Shown: positions 8,015-17,245, numbered from the stretch's first letter. The stretch: DNA of 64,000 bases from Seonamhaeicola maritimus (GCF_008056315.1 NZ_VRKQ01000008.1:1072957-1136956); one strand, 5' to 3'. The notes: generated from the letters alone by a model not told the origin. Numbers and translations: made by a program.

Positions 8015-9346
8015 TTATAATAAACCTCTAGCTTTAATCTCTAAATATTTATTGATAGTATCAATTGTTAGGTTTTCAGGGGTTGTTAAAATCGAATAAA
8101 TACCATACTTTTTCAATTCATTCACAATTAAACGTTTTTCAAAAGTGAATTTCTCCGCAATCACCTTATCGTATGCTTGTTGAACTGTTTCGGCTTTATC
8201 ATTTATTAAGCTGTTAAGTTCAGTGTTTTTAAAAAAGATAACCACCAATAAATGGCTTTTAGCAATACCTTTTAAATAAGGTAGTTGTCTGTGCAATCCA
8301 TCTAAAGTTTCAAAATTAGTGTAGAGAAGTATTAAGCTTCGTTGCGTAATATTTCGCTTAATGTCTGCATACAATCTGCCGAAATCACTTTCAAAAAAGT
8401 CGGTATTTACATTGTAAAGGCCTTCTAAAATCAAATTCATTTGAGAAGATCTACGTTCTGCTACTACGCGGTTTTCTACTTTTTTAGAAAACGAAAAAAT
8501 ACCTGCCTTATCATGCTTTTTTAGTGCAACGTTTGATATTACTAAAGCAGCATTAATAGCATAATCTAAAAGTGAAAGTGCATCAAATGGCATTTTCATC
8601 ACACGCCCTTTATCAATTACTGAGTAAATGGGTTGCGATTTCTCATCTTGAAACTGATTAACCATCAACTGGTTTTTCTTAGCTGTAGCTTTCCAGTTTA
8701 TAGTGCGTAAGTCATCACCTAAAACATATTCTTTAATTTGCTCAAACTCCATGGTGTGCCCCAATTTCCGAACTTTTTTAATGCCATACTGATTCAAATT
8801 ATTGCTTATAGCCAATAAGTTGTATTTACGTAATTGAATAAAACTAGGGTAAGTAGGAATCATTTCCCCATCATTAAAACTAAACCTACGGGCAATTAAT
8901 CCGAAAACAGATGATACATAAATATTTAGTTTACCAAAGTGGTATTCACCTCTTTCGGTTGGTCTTAATTCGTATTCGAATTCTGTAATACTTGAGGCAT
9001 CAAGTTTTCTGTCTATTTTAAAATGGCGTACCTGAAATTGTTCAGGAATTTCGTCAATGATTCTTATGTATATGGGAAAGGTGTAAAAGTTTTCAATGCT
9101 TAAATGAATAGGGTTTTTATCACCATTTGATAGTTTTTCAGGTAATGTTCTAAGACCATTAATGCCTTTTTTTGTTGCAAATAAAATTAAAGCATCTAGA
9201 AAGGTTAACGTCACTAAAGCCAATAACACGAGTTTAACTGCATTAAACCAAACTGGAAATACAAAACTAATCACGAATAGCACCATGATGCCTATGCAGG
9301 CATAAAAAAAGCGGTTTTGTATATAAAATGGTTTAAGGCGTTTCAC
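8015..9346 (-). CDS. DUF58 domain protein
   Basis: 443 residues. Two N-terminal membrane helices (about 12-55) precede a beta-rich region and the DUF58 core: DDLRTINWKATAKKNQLMVNQFQDE, followed by a von Willebrand A-like part (PIYSVIDKGRVM, LILLYTNFETLDG). DUF58 proteins almost always occur with MoxR ATPases, which are thought to act on them as chaperones in complex assembly or envelope functions. Last gene of a six-gene operon; the MoxR stop is 60 bases upstream. Confidence 0.92.
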   Translation of the reverse strand: MKRLKPFYIQNRFFYACIGIMVLFVISFVFPVWFNAVKLVLLALVTLTFLDALILFATKKGINGLRTLPEKLSNGDKNPIHLSIENFYTFPIYIRIIDEIPEQFQVRHFKIDRKLDASSITEFEYELRPTERGEYHFGKLNIYVSSVFGLIARRFSFNDGEMIPTYPSFIQLRKYNLLAISNNLNQYGIKKVRKLGHTMEFEQIKEYVLGDDLRTINWKATAKKNQLMVNQFQDEKSQPIYSVIDKGRVMKMPFDALSLLDYAINAALVISNVALKKHDKAGIFSFSKKVENRVVAERRSSQMNLILEGLYNVNTDFFESDFGRLYADIKRNITQRSLILLYTNFETLDGLHRQLPYLKGIAKSHLLVVIFFKNTELNSLINDKAETVQQAYDKVIAEKFTFEKRLIVNELKKYGIYSILTTPENLTIDTINKYLEIKARGLL

Positions 9347-9406
9347 TATTTCTATTATAAATTAGGTTTTTTAATGCGCTCTGAAAGACATTGGTTTCAT
9401 AATATA

Positions 9407-10480
9407 TTATCTTGGAATTTCTACGGCTTCAATAATTTGTTTAATAATTTGTTTGGTGGTAACACCTTCCATTTCACGTTCTGGAGTTACAATAACTCTA
9501 TGCTGTAATACTGGAATCGCAGCTTGTTTAATGTCTTCTGGTGTTACAAAATCGCGTCCACCCATAGCAGCAAAAGCTTTACTGGCTTTTAAAATAGCAA
9601 TAGATGCTCTAGGTGAAGCTCCTAAATACAAAAACGGATTACTTCTGGTGTTAATAATAATATCTGCAATATATTTTACCAAGTGAGCTTCAATTATTAC
9701 TTGATTTACCAAATCTTGAAATTTCGCAATCTGCTTTTTGGTTAAATGAGATGTAATTTTATCAGTTTTAATAGCACCTTGTAAGTCCTGTTCTCTATTA
9801 ATAATTTCTATTTCCTCATCTAAATTGGGGTAATCAATATCTATTTTAAACAAGAACCTATCTAATTGCGCTTCCGGCAAACGGTATGTTCCTTCCTGCT
9901 CAACAGGGTTTTGGGTTGCCAAAACAATAAAAGGTAAATCCATTTTGAATTTATTACCATCAATGGTGATTTGGCGTTCTTCCATAACTTCAAAAAGAGC
10001 TGCTTGTGTTTTAGCCGGTGCTCTATTTATCTCATCAATTAAAATCATATTTGAAAATATAGGACCTTGTTTAAATTCAAATTCTGAAGATTTTATATTG
10101 AAAACCGAAGTTCCTAAAATATCACTTGGCATTAAATCTGGCGTGAACTGAATTCTGCTAAAATCAATATCTAATGACTTAGCTAAGAGTTTAGCAGATA
10201 TTGTTTTTGCTACTCCGGGTACACCTTCAATAAGTGAATGTCCGTTAGCCAAAATAGATGCAATTAGTAAATCAATCATGCCCTTTTGACCAACAATCAC
10301 TTTACCTATTTCGTTTTTAATTAGAGTGATGCCCTCTAGCAATTCCGTTAAATCAATGCGGTTTTTGAAATCTAAATTATCTTCAATATTCGCCTTGTCG
10401 CCGGATAAGGTTTCTTCAAACTCTTGTTGTTCGTTTTCAGGATTTAAGGCGTCATCATTTTGGTTCTCTAAATGCTCCAT
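9407..10480 (-). CDS. MoxR-type AAA+ ATPase
   Basis: 357 residues. After a charged N-terminal extension (1-40) comes the AAA+ core: Walker A GVPGVAKT (86-93), FTPDLMPSDILGT, Walker B ILIDEINRAP, sensor 1 LATQNPVEQEGTY, and the C-terminal lid with SPRASIAILKASKAFA. MoxR ATPases act as chaperones for partner proteins containing DUF58 or vWA domains. It is 3 bases from the DUF4350 gene upstream and 60 bases from its DUF58 partner downstream. Confidence 0.93.
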   Translation of the reverse strand: MEHLENQNDDALNPENEQQEFEETLSGDKANIEDNLDFKNRIDLTELLEGITLIKNEIGKVIVGQKGMIDLLIASILANGHSLIEGVPGVAKTISAKLLAKSLDIDFSRIQFTPDLMPSDILGTSVFNIKSSEFEFKQGPIFSNMILIDEINRAPAKTQAALFEVMEERQITIDGNKFKMDLPFIVLATQNPVEQEGTYRLPEAQLDRFLFKIDIDYPNLDEEIEIINREQDLQGAIKTDKITSHLTKKQIAKFQDLVNQVIIEAHLVKYIADIIINTRSNPFLYLGASPRASIAILKASKAFAAMGGRDFVTPEDIKQAAIPVLQHRVIVTPEREMEGVTTKQIIKQIIEAVEIPR

Positions 10481-10483
10481 AAT

Positions 10484-11680
10484 TTATTTGGTGTAAAAAT
10501 CTTCAATTGCTTTATTTAGCTTAAGTAAATCTACTTCTGTACAGCTACTTTTTGCCTTTAAATGTATAATAAGTGTTACTAATAGTTGTATGTATTCTTT
10601 ATCTTTATTCGATTTTAAACTTAAGTTCTTTACAAACTTTTCATCTAAAAGTTGAGTGTCTAAATAAAACTCACGTCTTAAATGCTCTAAAAAGTACGTG
10701 ATTTTTTTCTCAATAATAGTGTTGTGGTCTTTGGTTTCATAATACAGGTTACCAATAGTTTTAGTAAACGCAATTGTAGAATTTTCCAGAGGTTTAATAA
10801 TTTTTATAATACGTTGTCTGCGTTTAGCATTAAATATCATAAACAGAATAAGGGTGATAAGTGCTAAATACCATGCGCTTCTTAAGGCTGGTTTACTGAG
10901 TATAAACCGTAAAGGAGACCTACTTAAATCTGCTCCAATCTTATTTTTAGAATCAAAATGAATGGTGTCATCATTAAGATAGGATAGAACCGCCGCAGCA
11001 TATTTTTTATTTTCCTTTTTTAATAAATGATAATTAGTAAATACAACAGGCTGCAAGTGTATAAAAACATTGCCTAAACCATGTTCTATCTTTACGTAAT
11101 TGATTCTGTTTATTGAATCAAATTTTTGATAACCCAAAACAGTAGTTGCTAAAGAATCTAATTCTGAAAAATAGTAGTTACTTAACCCTTTTTCAATTGT
11201 GATAGAATCTTTTTTAAATGTTGGGTTTGCAAAATTTAACTGGGCTTTCCCTTTGAAATCATATTGATTTTTAATGTCTATTGAAAGCGTGTCAAGTATT
11301 TTTTGTGGTGGATAATTAGAAGCTATAAAAACATCGTTTCCATGTGAGGTAAAATCAAGTAACTCTTGTGCCGAAACCTCGTCTACTTCAGTAAAATCCT
11401 GAATCAGCATGAAGCTTCCTGAAGTGTTGTATGTGCTGTCTTCCCAATTATATAAATCGTCGAAATACTCGTACGGCGTAACCTTAATATTTTTTATTTC
11501 GCTCTCAGGGAATAGTTTTTTTAATTGATCGTGTAATATAAAGGCGCCATAAGGTCTTTTGTGTAATTCGTTATACGAGGGCGTCCAATTAATTGGTTTA
11601 GGCTTGGAAAAATCTATTGCAATAACAACCGTAAAAAGTAATAGTAATAGGCCTATATAGACTTTTATTGTTTTATTCAT
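10484..11680 (-). CDS. DUF4350 domain membrane protein
   Basis: 398 residues. An N-terminal membrane helix (about 7-23) is followed by a DUF4350-like extracytoplasmic domain (NWTPSYNELHKRPYGAFILHDQL, then QELLDFTSHGNDVFIASNYPP). A second helix lies around 268-284 (AWYLALITLILFMIF), before a cytoplasmic helical tail. The domain resembles glutamine-amidotransferase-like folds of uncertain function. It overlaps the upstream DUF4129 gene by 4 bases, inside the MoxR/DUF58 operon. Confidence 0.8.
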   Translation of the reverse strand: MNKTIKVYIGLLLLLFTVVIAIDFSKPKPINWTPSYNELHKRPYGAFILHDQLKKLFPESEIKNIKVTPYEYFDDLYNWEDSTYNTSGSFMLIQDFTEVDEVSAQELLDFTSHGNDVFIASNYPPQKILDTLSIDIKNQYDFKGKAQLNFANPTFKKDSITIEKGLSNYYFSELDSLATTVLGYQKFDSINRINYVKIEHGLGNVFIHLQPVVFTNYHLLKKENKKYAAAVLSYLNDDTIHFDSKNKIGADLSRSPLRFILSKPALRSAWYLALITLILFMIFNAKRRQRIIKIIKPLENSTIAFTKTIGNLYYETKDHNTIIEKKITYFLEHLRREFYLDTQLLDEKFVKNLSLKSNKDKEYIQLLVTLIIHLKAKSSCTEVDLLKLNKAIEDFYTK

Positions 11681-12447
11681 GCTTTTACAGATTTTAAAAA
11701 TTTAGTAAAAGCATGTTTTGCTTTATCGAACTCAGTTTGGTTTACATTAAATTCACCATACCAAATGTAATTGTATAAATAAGAGGTGTATGCAAACTCT
11801 TTTTTTATGTTCTCTTGAGTGATTTCATTTTGATAATCACTATTGGTTTTTTCAACATCATATTCAATTATTTCGGCTTGCGTCAACAGTTTTAAAAGCC
11901 ATAAATAGTAATATCTAATAGCTAATCGGAAATTATTTTCTTTTTCTGCTTTTGCAATAAGTTTTTTAAAGTCTGTAACATGAATATTGTTCTCTATATC
12001 TGTTACAGGAATGATATTTTTATCCGAAGATTTGCCAAAAACCCAAGCTCCTTCTTTATTCATTACAGCCCTAAAAATGAAATAAATAACTAAAAGAATG
12101 ATGATAACACCGGCCGTTTTCAACGCGAAATCGGTCGCTTTTGAAGCTTGCCCCTGATTTTTTATATTAAACAGGTCTCTAAATAAATCATTCAACCATT
12201 GTTTAAAACGTGTCCACCAACCGGAACTTTCAATGGTACGTTCATAAATATAATCTTCGCCAGTATATAAATCATTTAGGGCATCAAAACTACGAGGTGT
12301 TATTTCAGTAGAGGTGTCAATTTTTAAACTATCAGTTTTTATAGTTGTGAACTCTATAGTTACATTATAATTATAGGCATGACTTTCAGAATAACAAATC
12401 AATCCGAAGAAAAGAAAAATAATATGTAGCCAAAATTTGTTACGCAC
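11677..12447 (-). CDS. DUF4129 domain membrane protein
   Basis: 256 residues with an N-terminal signal or membrane segment, a short extracytoplasmic part (GWWTRFKQWLNDLF), one helix around 109-129 (AGVIIILLVIYFIFRAVM) and a cytoplasmic DUF4129 domain (NFRLAIRYYYLWLLKLL, YNYIWYGEFNVNQTEFD). DUF4129 occurs at the C-terminus of transglutaminase-like proteins and as stand-alone members of MoxR/DUF58 loci, as here. It overlaps both neighbours (4 and 8 bases). Confidence 0.82.
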   Translation of the reverse strand: MRNKFWLHIIFLFFGLICYSESHAYNYNVTIEFTTIKTDSLKIDTSTEITPRSFDALNDLYTGEDYIYERTIESSGWWTRFKQWLNDLFRDLFNIKNQGQASKATDFALKTAGVIIILLVIYFIFRAVMNKEGAWVFGKSSDKNIIPVTDIENNIHVTDFKKLIAKAEKENNFRLAIRYYYLWLLKLLTQAEIIEYDVEKTNSDYQNEITQENIKKEFAYTSYLYNYIWYGEFNVNQTEFDKAKHAFTKFLKSVKA

Positions 12448-13381
12448 CAGATCCTATTTGGTCTATAATATCCTTTGTGTTTATATTTTCTTTGTCTTCT
12501 TTTAAACTGTAAAAAATAATACCCTGATTAAGTTGAACAATTGTTCCTAAGGTAGCACTTACAATAAAAGTTAGGAAGAAAACAAGTAGCATAATTATCA
12601 TCATGGTGGCACCTAATTCTTCTTCAGTAGGAGCTCCTTGGTCTATTGTTGTAAATAAACTTGCCATACCAAAAACATAGGGTATAAGCGAGATTACATT
12701 TTGTGCTATATAGCTTATTAAGTAAAAAATACCTACGCTTCCAACGGCTGCCCAAAACTTTGATGTCAATAAGTTCCATGAATATCCAAAGCTTTCCCAT
12801 ATTCCTTTTTTGTCTTCTAAGTATTCCATTAAAGCCATTGTGTATAGGAGCATAAAAGCTCCTACTAATAGAGGTAGGGCTAGTATGCCTACAATAGTAA
12901 TGGCTAAAATAAAACCACAAATAGCAAAAACAATTATTAATGGAATTCCTAATAGAATACAACAAACCAAGTAAATTATTAATTTGCCAATGATGTTTTT
13001 ATATGAATCCACTAGGTCTTTGGTCTCGAAATTTTTGCCTCCTTTTTCAGCATAAAGTTTTAAATAAATTGGAGTGTAGGCATAGGAGATAATGGCCGAA
13101 ATTAAGGCCACTAATAAAAAGAGTAAAAGCAAAACTACAAACCAGCCAGCATTTTCATTAATATACTCGTCTAAAACGTTTGTGCTTTTTCCTTGAAGAA
13201 CACCCCCAAAAATTAGTTCTGAGTAAAATTTGGTAAAGAAGTACCCAAAAGTCATTAGTATTAAAAGGAAAATACCATTAATAATAAAGTAATGTTTAAA
13301 GAAATGCTTTCCGTTTTGTTTTAGAAAGCCAAATGTATCTTGAAAGAATTCGCTAAATCCTCTAGATTTATATAATTGCAT
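12440..13381 (-). CDS. Multi-pass membrane protein of the MoxR/DUF58 operon
   Basis: 313 residues with about six membrane helices. The start GFSEFFQDTFGFLKQNGKHFFKHYFIINGIFLLIL resembles DUF4013/glycerophosphodiester-phosphodiesterase membrane-domain-like proteins found at the same place in other Bacteroidetes clusters; I cannot name the family with certainty. No catalytic motif is seen. It overlaps SpoIIM-like upstream by 14 bases and DUF4129 downstream by 8, so it is tightly coupled in the operon. Confidence 0.7.
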   Translation of the reverse strand: MQLYKSRGFSEFFQDTFGFLKQNGKHFFKHYFIINGIFLLILMTFGYFFTKFYSELIFGGVLQGKSTNVLDEYINENAGWFVVLLLLFLLVALISAIISYAYTPIYLKLYAEKGGKNFETKDLVDSYKNIIGKLIIYLVCCILLGIPLIIVFAICGFILAITIVGILALPLLVGAFMLLYTMALMEYLEDKKGIWESFGYSWNLLTSKFWAAVGSVGIFYLISYIAQNVISLIPYVFGMASLFTTIDQGAPTEEELGATMMIIMLLVFFLTFIVSATLGTIVQLNQGIIFYSLKEDKENINTKDIIDQIGSGA

Positions 13382-14345
13382 ATTTATTTTTTAATTTTTT
13401 ATGTAAAATGAAAGGATATACCAGATAGTAAAACGTAATGAGACTTAAGGTTGTTAGTATAATACCAACAGATAACCAATTAGGCATTACGTTAGAGTAG
13501 CGCGTAACATATCCCTCCAAAATACCTGCAGCAATGGTAAAAGGAAAAGTGCTGATAAGTATTTTAACACCGTCTTTCATGCCCATTTTAAACGAAGTCA
13601 TTCTGGAATATGTTTTTGGAAATAGTATGCTGGCGCCTAGAATTAATCCAGCAGCTCCTTCTATAACAATGGCGAAAATTTCCATAGAACCATGAATCCA
13701 AATGCCTCTAACGCTTTCCCAAAATACGCCTTCTTTGTAAAAGAAATATTGAAATGATCCTAACATGATTCCATTATAAAGCATTACTAAACCGGTTCCT
13801 AAACCGGCAAATACACCAAAAATGAACGCCTTAATACCAACGTAAAGATTATTTAAAGTTATACCAAAAGCACTTCCCCAATTACTGCCACTTTTATAAA
13901 CAGCAACAGGATCTCCCTTTTCAATATTTTCGAGAGTCATATTAACGTAATGATCTCCTAAAATAAGTCTCACAAATGAATCATCATATGCAGCAGATAA
14001 AGCTCCAATAGCAGAAAAACTTAAAAAAATGACAAAAGCATAAAGTACATAGCGCCTATATTGATGGACTATTAAGGGTACTTCAATTTTCCAAAAATGC
14101 ACAAATCGATTTGTGTCTTCACGTTTTGTTTTATAAATTTTTTGAAATGCCTTAGCAGCTAAATTGTTTAAATAAAGTATGGTTTTACTTTTAGGGTAGT
14201 AGGTTTGGGCATAAGAGAGATCGTTTACTAAATGAATGTAAAGTGAGGCTAGTTCGTCTGGGTTTTTTAAGGTTTTTCCAAAAATGGCTTTTTCAAAATT
14301 CAACCACTTTTCCTTGTTCTGCTTGATAAAAGCTACTTCTCTCAT
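13368..14345 (-). CDS. SpoIIM (stage II sporulation protein M) family membrane protein
   Basis: 325 residues. A cytoplasmic N-terminal region (MREVAFIKQNKEKWLNFEKAIF) precedes the SpoIIM core with about five membrane helices and the loop NNLYVGIKAFIFGVFAGLGT, then GIWIHGSMEIFAIVIEGAAGL. In Bacillus, SpoIIM takes part in engulfment; non-sporulating Bacteroidetes keep a homologue beside RDD and MoxR genes. It is the first gene of the minus-strand operon, divergent from the RDD gene by 91 bases. Confidence 0.88.
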   Translation of the reverse strand: MREVAFIKQNKEKWLNFEKAIFGKTLKNPDELASLYIHLVNDLSYAQTYYPKSKTILYLNNLAAKAFQKIYKTKREDTNRFVHFWKIEVPLIVHQYRRYVLYAFVIFLSFSAIGALSAAYDDSFVRLILGDHYVNMTLENIEKGDPVAVYKSGSNWGSAFGITLNNLYVGIKAFIFGVFAGLGTGLVMLYNGIMLGSFQYFFYKEGVFWESVRGIWIHGSMEIFAIVIEGAAGLILGASILFPKTYSRMTSFKMGMKDGVKILISTFPFTIAAGILEGYVTRYSNVMPNWLSVGIILTTLSLITFYYLVYPFILHKKLKNKYAII

Positions 14346-14385
14346 GTAGATTCAAATCTACACAAATTTTTATTAAAAGTACTTC

Positions 14386-14414
14386 TTGTCTTACAATAAT
14401 TTACAATAGATTTG
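14386..14414 (+). promoter_or_regulatory. Promoter of the RDD gene
   Basis: TTG at 14386-14388 and TAGATTTG at 14407-14414 with an 18-base spacer: a good Bacteroidetes housekeeping promoter, 22 bases before the RDD ATG. A second TAGATTTG on the minus strand (14353-14360) lies immediately upstream of the SpoIIM ATG and would give an almost leaderless transcript. Confidence 0.6.
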
Positions 14415-14436
14415 TAAAAGTAAACACCTAATTTTA

Positions 14437-15183
14437 ATGGTTGAATTACAAATAAATACTACTCAAAATGTAAACATCAATTTCACCGCAGCTAGTGTTG
14501 GTGAACGTATATTGGCATATGGTATTGATTGGATTATTAAAATTGCCTACATCATTGTAACCTATCAATTAATATTTAATTTGTTTAAGGTAGATGAGTT
14601 GGTAGGAGATATGGATAATTGGTCTCAAGCAGCTATATATGTATCCTTTTATCTTCCTGTTATTTTCTATACTTTAATATTCGAAACCTTGCTAGATGGT
14701 CAAACTTTAGGTAAGCGTATCTTAAAAATAAAGGTTGTGAAAATAGATGGGTATCAAGCATCATTAGCCGATTTTGTTATTCGATGGTTTTTTAGAATAG
14801 TTGATCTAAATATGTTTAGTGGTGTTGTAGCACTTATAGCTATTATTATGAGTGATAAAAATCAACGTCTAGGAGATATGACTGCGGGAACCTCTGTAAT
14901 AGCTTTAAAGAATAAGGTGAATATTAGTCATACCATTTTAGAAGATTTAAAACAAGACTATATTCCAACTTACCCCAACGTGATTAAATTATCTGATAAT
15001 GATGCTCGAATTATTAAAGATACTTTTACTACGGCAAAAGCTTCAAAAGATTATCCTACTTTAATTAAGCTCAGGAAGAAACTTATCGAGGTGGTTGAGA
15101 TAAAGGAAATGAAGCAGCAATCGGATATTGAGTTTATTGATGTTATTTTAAAAGATTATAATTACTATACACAGAATATGTAA
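14437..15183 (+). CDS. RDD family membrane protein
   Basis: 248 residues. The RDD domain occupies about residues 15-150: SVGERILAYGIDWIIK, then the helix YVSFYLPVIFYTLIFETL, LDGQTLGKRILKIKVV and the closing RLGDMTAGTSVI. The C-terminal ~90 residues are cytoplasmic and helical. RDD proteins are membrane proteins of mostly unknown role, some linked to ion homeostasis. The divergent arrangement with the SpoIIM...MoxR-DUF58 operon suggests a shared function. Confidence 0.9.
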   Translation: MVELQINTTQNVNINFTAASVGERILAYGIDWIIKIAYIIVTYQLIFNLFKVDELVGDMDNWSQAAIYVSFYLPVIFYTLIFETLLDGQTLGKRILKIKVVKIDGYQASLADFVIRWFFRIVDLNMFSGVVALIAIIMSDKNQRLGDMTAGTSVIALKNKVNISHTILEDLKQDYIPTYPNVIKLSDNDARIIKDTFTTAKASKDYPTLIKLRKKLIEVVEIKEMKQQSDIEFIDVILKDYNYYTQNM

Positions 15184-15225
15184 GCAGACTCTTGACTTTG
15201 TTTGCAAAGTCTTAGAGGTCGCTTA

Positions 15226-15244
15226 CCCTGAGCTTGTCGAAGGG
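15226..15244. repeat. Short palindromic intergenic repeat CCCTGAGCTTGTCGAAGGG
   Basis: A 19-base imperfect palindrome in the 81-base gap between the RDD and TRIC genes, preceded by a hairpin GACTTTG/CAAAGTC at 15194-15211. The sequence CCCTGAGC(T)TGTCGAAGGG is, to my knowledge, a very common short repeat in bacterial intergenic regions. It may be a transcript-end or processing element; no U-run follows. Confidence 0.6.
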
Positions 15245-15264
15245 TCTCTTAAAAAAACAAAGTT

Positions 15265-15867
15265 ATGTTTTATACTATTGATATTTTAGGAACTATAGCT
15301 TTTGCTATTTCAGGTGTTTTAGTAGCATTTAATAAAAAAATGGACTTATTCGGAGTTCTAATTATTGCTTTTGTGACGGCTGTGGGAGGAGGCACTTTAA
15401 GAGATCTTCTTATTGGAAATACTCCAGTTAGTTGGATGATGGATATGACTTATACCTATGTAATTATCGCATCTGCAATTTTTGCCATCATTTTCAGAAG
15501 TAAAATAAACTATTTAAGAACCTCTTTGTTTTTATTTGACACTATTGGAATTGGGCTTTATACCTTGGTAGGCATTGAAAAAGGTTTACAGGCAGAATTA
15601 CACCCTGTTATTTGTATAGCTTTAGGTACTATGACTGCAAGCTTTGGAGGTGTTTTAAGAGATATTCTGTGTAATGAAATACCTGTCATTTTTAGAAAAG
15701 AAATTTACGCCACAGCTTGTATATTAGGAGGAGCATCTTATTTTTTATTTATAAAACTACCTATAGATAGCAACATTGTTTTTTTAATTGCAGGCTTGGT
15801 AGTTATAATTATTAGGCTATTAGCTGTTAAGTTTAAAATAGCACTTCCTAATATTTATAGTAACTAA
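15265..15867 (+). CDS. Trimeric intracellular cation (TRIC) channel family protein
   Basis: 200 residues, about seven membrane helices. It contains the duplicated family motif (UPF0126/YicG): AFAISGVLVAFNKKMDLFGV with AVGGGTLRDLL in the first half, and TASFGGVLRDILCNEIP in the second. Prokaryotic TRIC proteins form homotrimeric potassium/sodium-permeable channels. Encoded 81 bases after RDD on the same strand, separated by intergenic repeat sequences. Confidence 0.93.
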   Translation: MFYTIDILGTIAFAISGVLVAFNKKMDLFGVLIIAFVTAVGGGTLRDLLIGNTPVSWMMDMTYTYVIIASAIFAIIFRSKINYLRTSLFLFDTIGIGLYTLVGIEKGLQAELHPVICIALGTMTASFGGVLRDILCNEIPVIFRKEIYATACILGGASYFLFIKLPIDSNIVFLIAGLVVIIIRLLAVKFKIALPNIYSN

Positions 15868-15893
15868 AAAACCACCTATTATTTCTATACTTA

Positions 15894-16598
15894 TTATTCA
15901 ATAAGTTCAACTTTTCTTATGAAAACATTTTGCATAGGCCATTCACCGTCATCAGTATCTACAGCAGCAATTTTATCAACTACATCCATACCATTAATTA
16001 CTTTGCCAAAAATAGTGTAGTCACCATCTAAATGATAAGCACCACCTTTCTGTTGCACAATAAAAAACTCATACGGAGAAGCTAATTTATGCGGATTTTT
16101 AATTTCACTGCTTGGCATAGAAATAACACCTCTATGGTGTTTAAACCCTTTTTTAGTGTCTGGAGGCAAAAGGTATTTGCCAATATAAGCTCTTTTTTTT
16201 GAGGTGGCCTTATCATCGCTATTACCGCCTTGAATAATAAAGTTAGGGACTACTCGGTAAAACTGCGTGCCATCGTAATACTTTTGTTTGGTTAAAAATA
16301 TAAAGTTAGATCGGTGAAACTTAGTTTCATTAAAAAGTAATATATCAATGTTTCCAAAATCGGTAATAATACGTGCTTTATTCTCTTTGTGCTCTTCATT
16401 GTATTTCAAGAAGAATTCCATTGAACTCTTAGAGTTTAACTTTGGGAATTCTCTTGCCGGTTCAGTAATAGAATCAACAACAACTTTATTTGTTTCGGTA
16501 TCTGGTTGAGATTTCGCAGTTACATTTTTCTTTTTAGTTTGTTTATCTTCACAATTCAAAATAATAAGTACAAGTCCCAAAAACAATATATAGCGCAT
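15894..16598 (-). CDS. Cyclophilin-type peptidyl-prolyl isomerase, lipoprotein
   Basis: 234 residues. A lipoprotein signal ends ILNC (Cys16). After a linker, a cyclophilin domain starts near residue 75: ARIITDFGNIDILLFNE, YYDGTQFYRVVPNFIIQGGN (the Arg and Phe active-site segment), KHHRGVISMPS, FFIVQQ, and FGKVINGMDVVDKIA. It should catalyse prolyl cis-trans isomerisation in the cell envelope. Its ATG lies only 5 bases from the start of the divergent NUDIX gene. Confidence 0.9.
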   Translation of the reverse strand: MRYILFLGLVLIILNCEDKQTKKKNVTAKSQPDTETNKVVVDSITEPAREFPKLNSKSSMEFFLKYNEEHKENKARIITDFGNIDILLFNETKFHRSNFIFLTKQKYYDGTQFYRVVPNFIIQGGNSDDKATSKKRAYIGKYLLPPDTKKGFKHHRGVISMPSSEIKNPHKLASPYEFFIVQQKGGAYHLDGDYTIFGKVINGMDVVDKIAAVDTDDGEWPMQNVFIRKVELIE

Positions 16599-16603
16599 AA
16601 TTT

Positions 16604-17245
16604 ATGATTTATGACGAATTCTTAAAATCAATTTCAAAAATAGAAAATATAAGGCTTCCAGCCGAAGCATCACAGTTTAAAATGGTACCACCATTTCGAC
16701 ATGAGTTAGTAAAACAGCAAAAGGAGGCCATGAAACAAGCTAAAAGAGCAGGAGTTTTGGCATTTTTTTATCCAGATACAGATGACCAAACTAAATTAGT
16801 ATTTATTTTAAGAAAGACTTACAATGGCGTGCATTCCGCTCAAGTTGGGTTTCCAGGAGGGAAGTTAGAAGCAAAGGACGATTCCTTACAAGATGCTGCT
16901 GTAAGAGAGACTTTTGAAGAAATTGGCGTTCCTGTTAAAAGTATTGAAGTTATTAAACAATTAACAGAAGTTTATATTCCTCCTAGCAATTTTTTTGTGC
17001 AGCCTTATGTTGGGATAACTAGAGAATCACCCGTATTTGTTAAGGAAGAAGAAGAGGTAGAATCTATAATTGAAGTTGATTTAGGTCATTTTTTAGACGA
17101 TAAAGTGGTGGTGTCGAAACAGGTAACCACCTCGTATAATGTTGATGTTGAGGTGCCTGCATTTAAATTGAACGGACATATAGTTTGGGGTGCCACGGCA
17201 ATGATACTTAGTGAAATCAAAGACATTTTAAAACAACTCTTGTAG
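16604..17245 (+). CDS. NUDIX hydrolase, CoA pyrophosphatase type
   Basis: 213 residues. The NUDIX region reads AQVGFPGGKLE...REtfEEiGV with the CoA-type extension (LVFILRKTYNGVHSAQVGFPGG, then VYIPPSNFFVQPYVG). Relatives (YeaB/NudL) hydrolyse coenzyme A to adenosine 3',5'-bisphosphate and 4'-phosphopantetheine. The start is head-to-head with the cyclophilin gene, 5 bases apart, so its promoter must lie within that gene's coding sequence. The acyltransferase gene follows 54 bases downstream. Confidence 0.9.
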   Translation: MIYDEFLKSISKIENIRLPAEASQFKMVPPFRHELVKQQKEAMKQAKRAGVLAFFYPDTDDQTKLVFILRKTYNGVHSAQVGFPGGKLEAKDDSLQDAAVRETFEEIGVPVKSIEVIKQLTEVYIPPSNFFVQPYVGITRESPVFVKEEEEVESIIEVDLGHFLDDKVVVSKQVTTSYNVDVEVPAFKLNGHIVWGATAMILSEIKDILKQLL

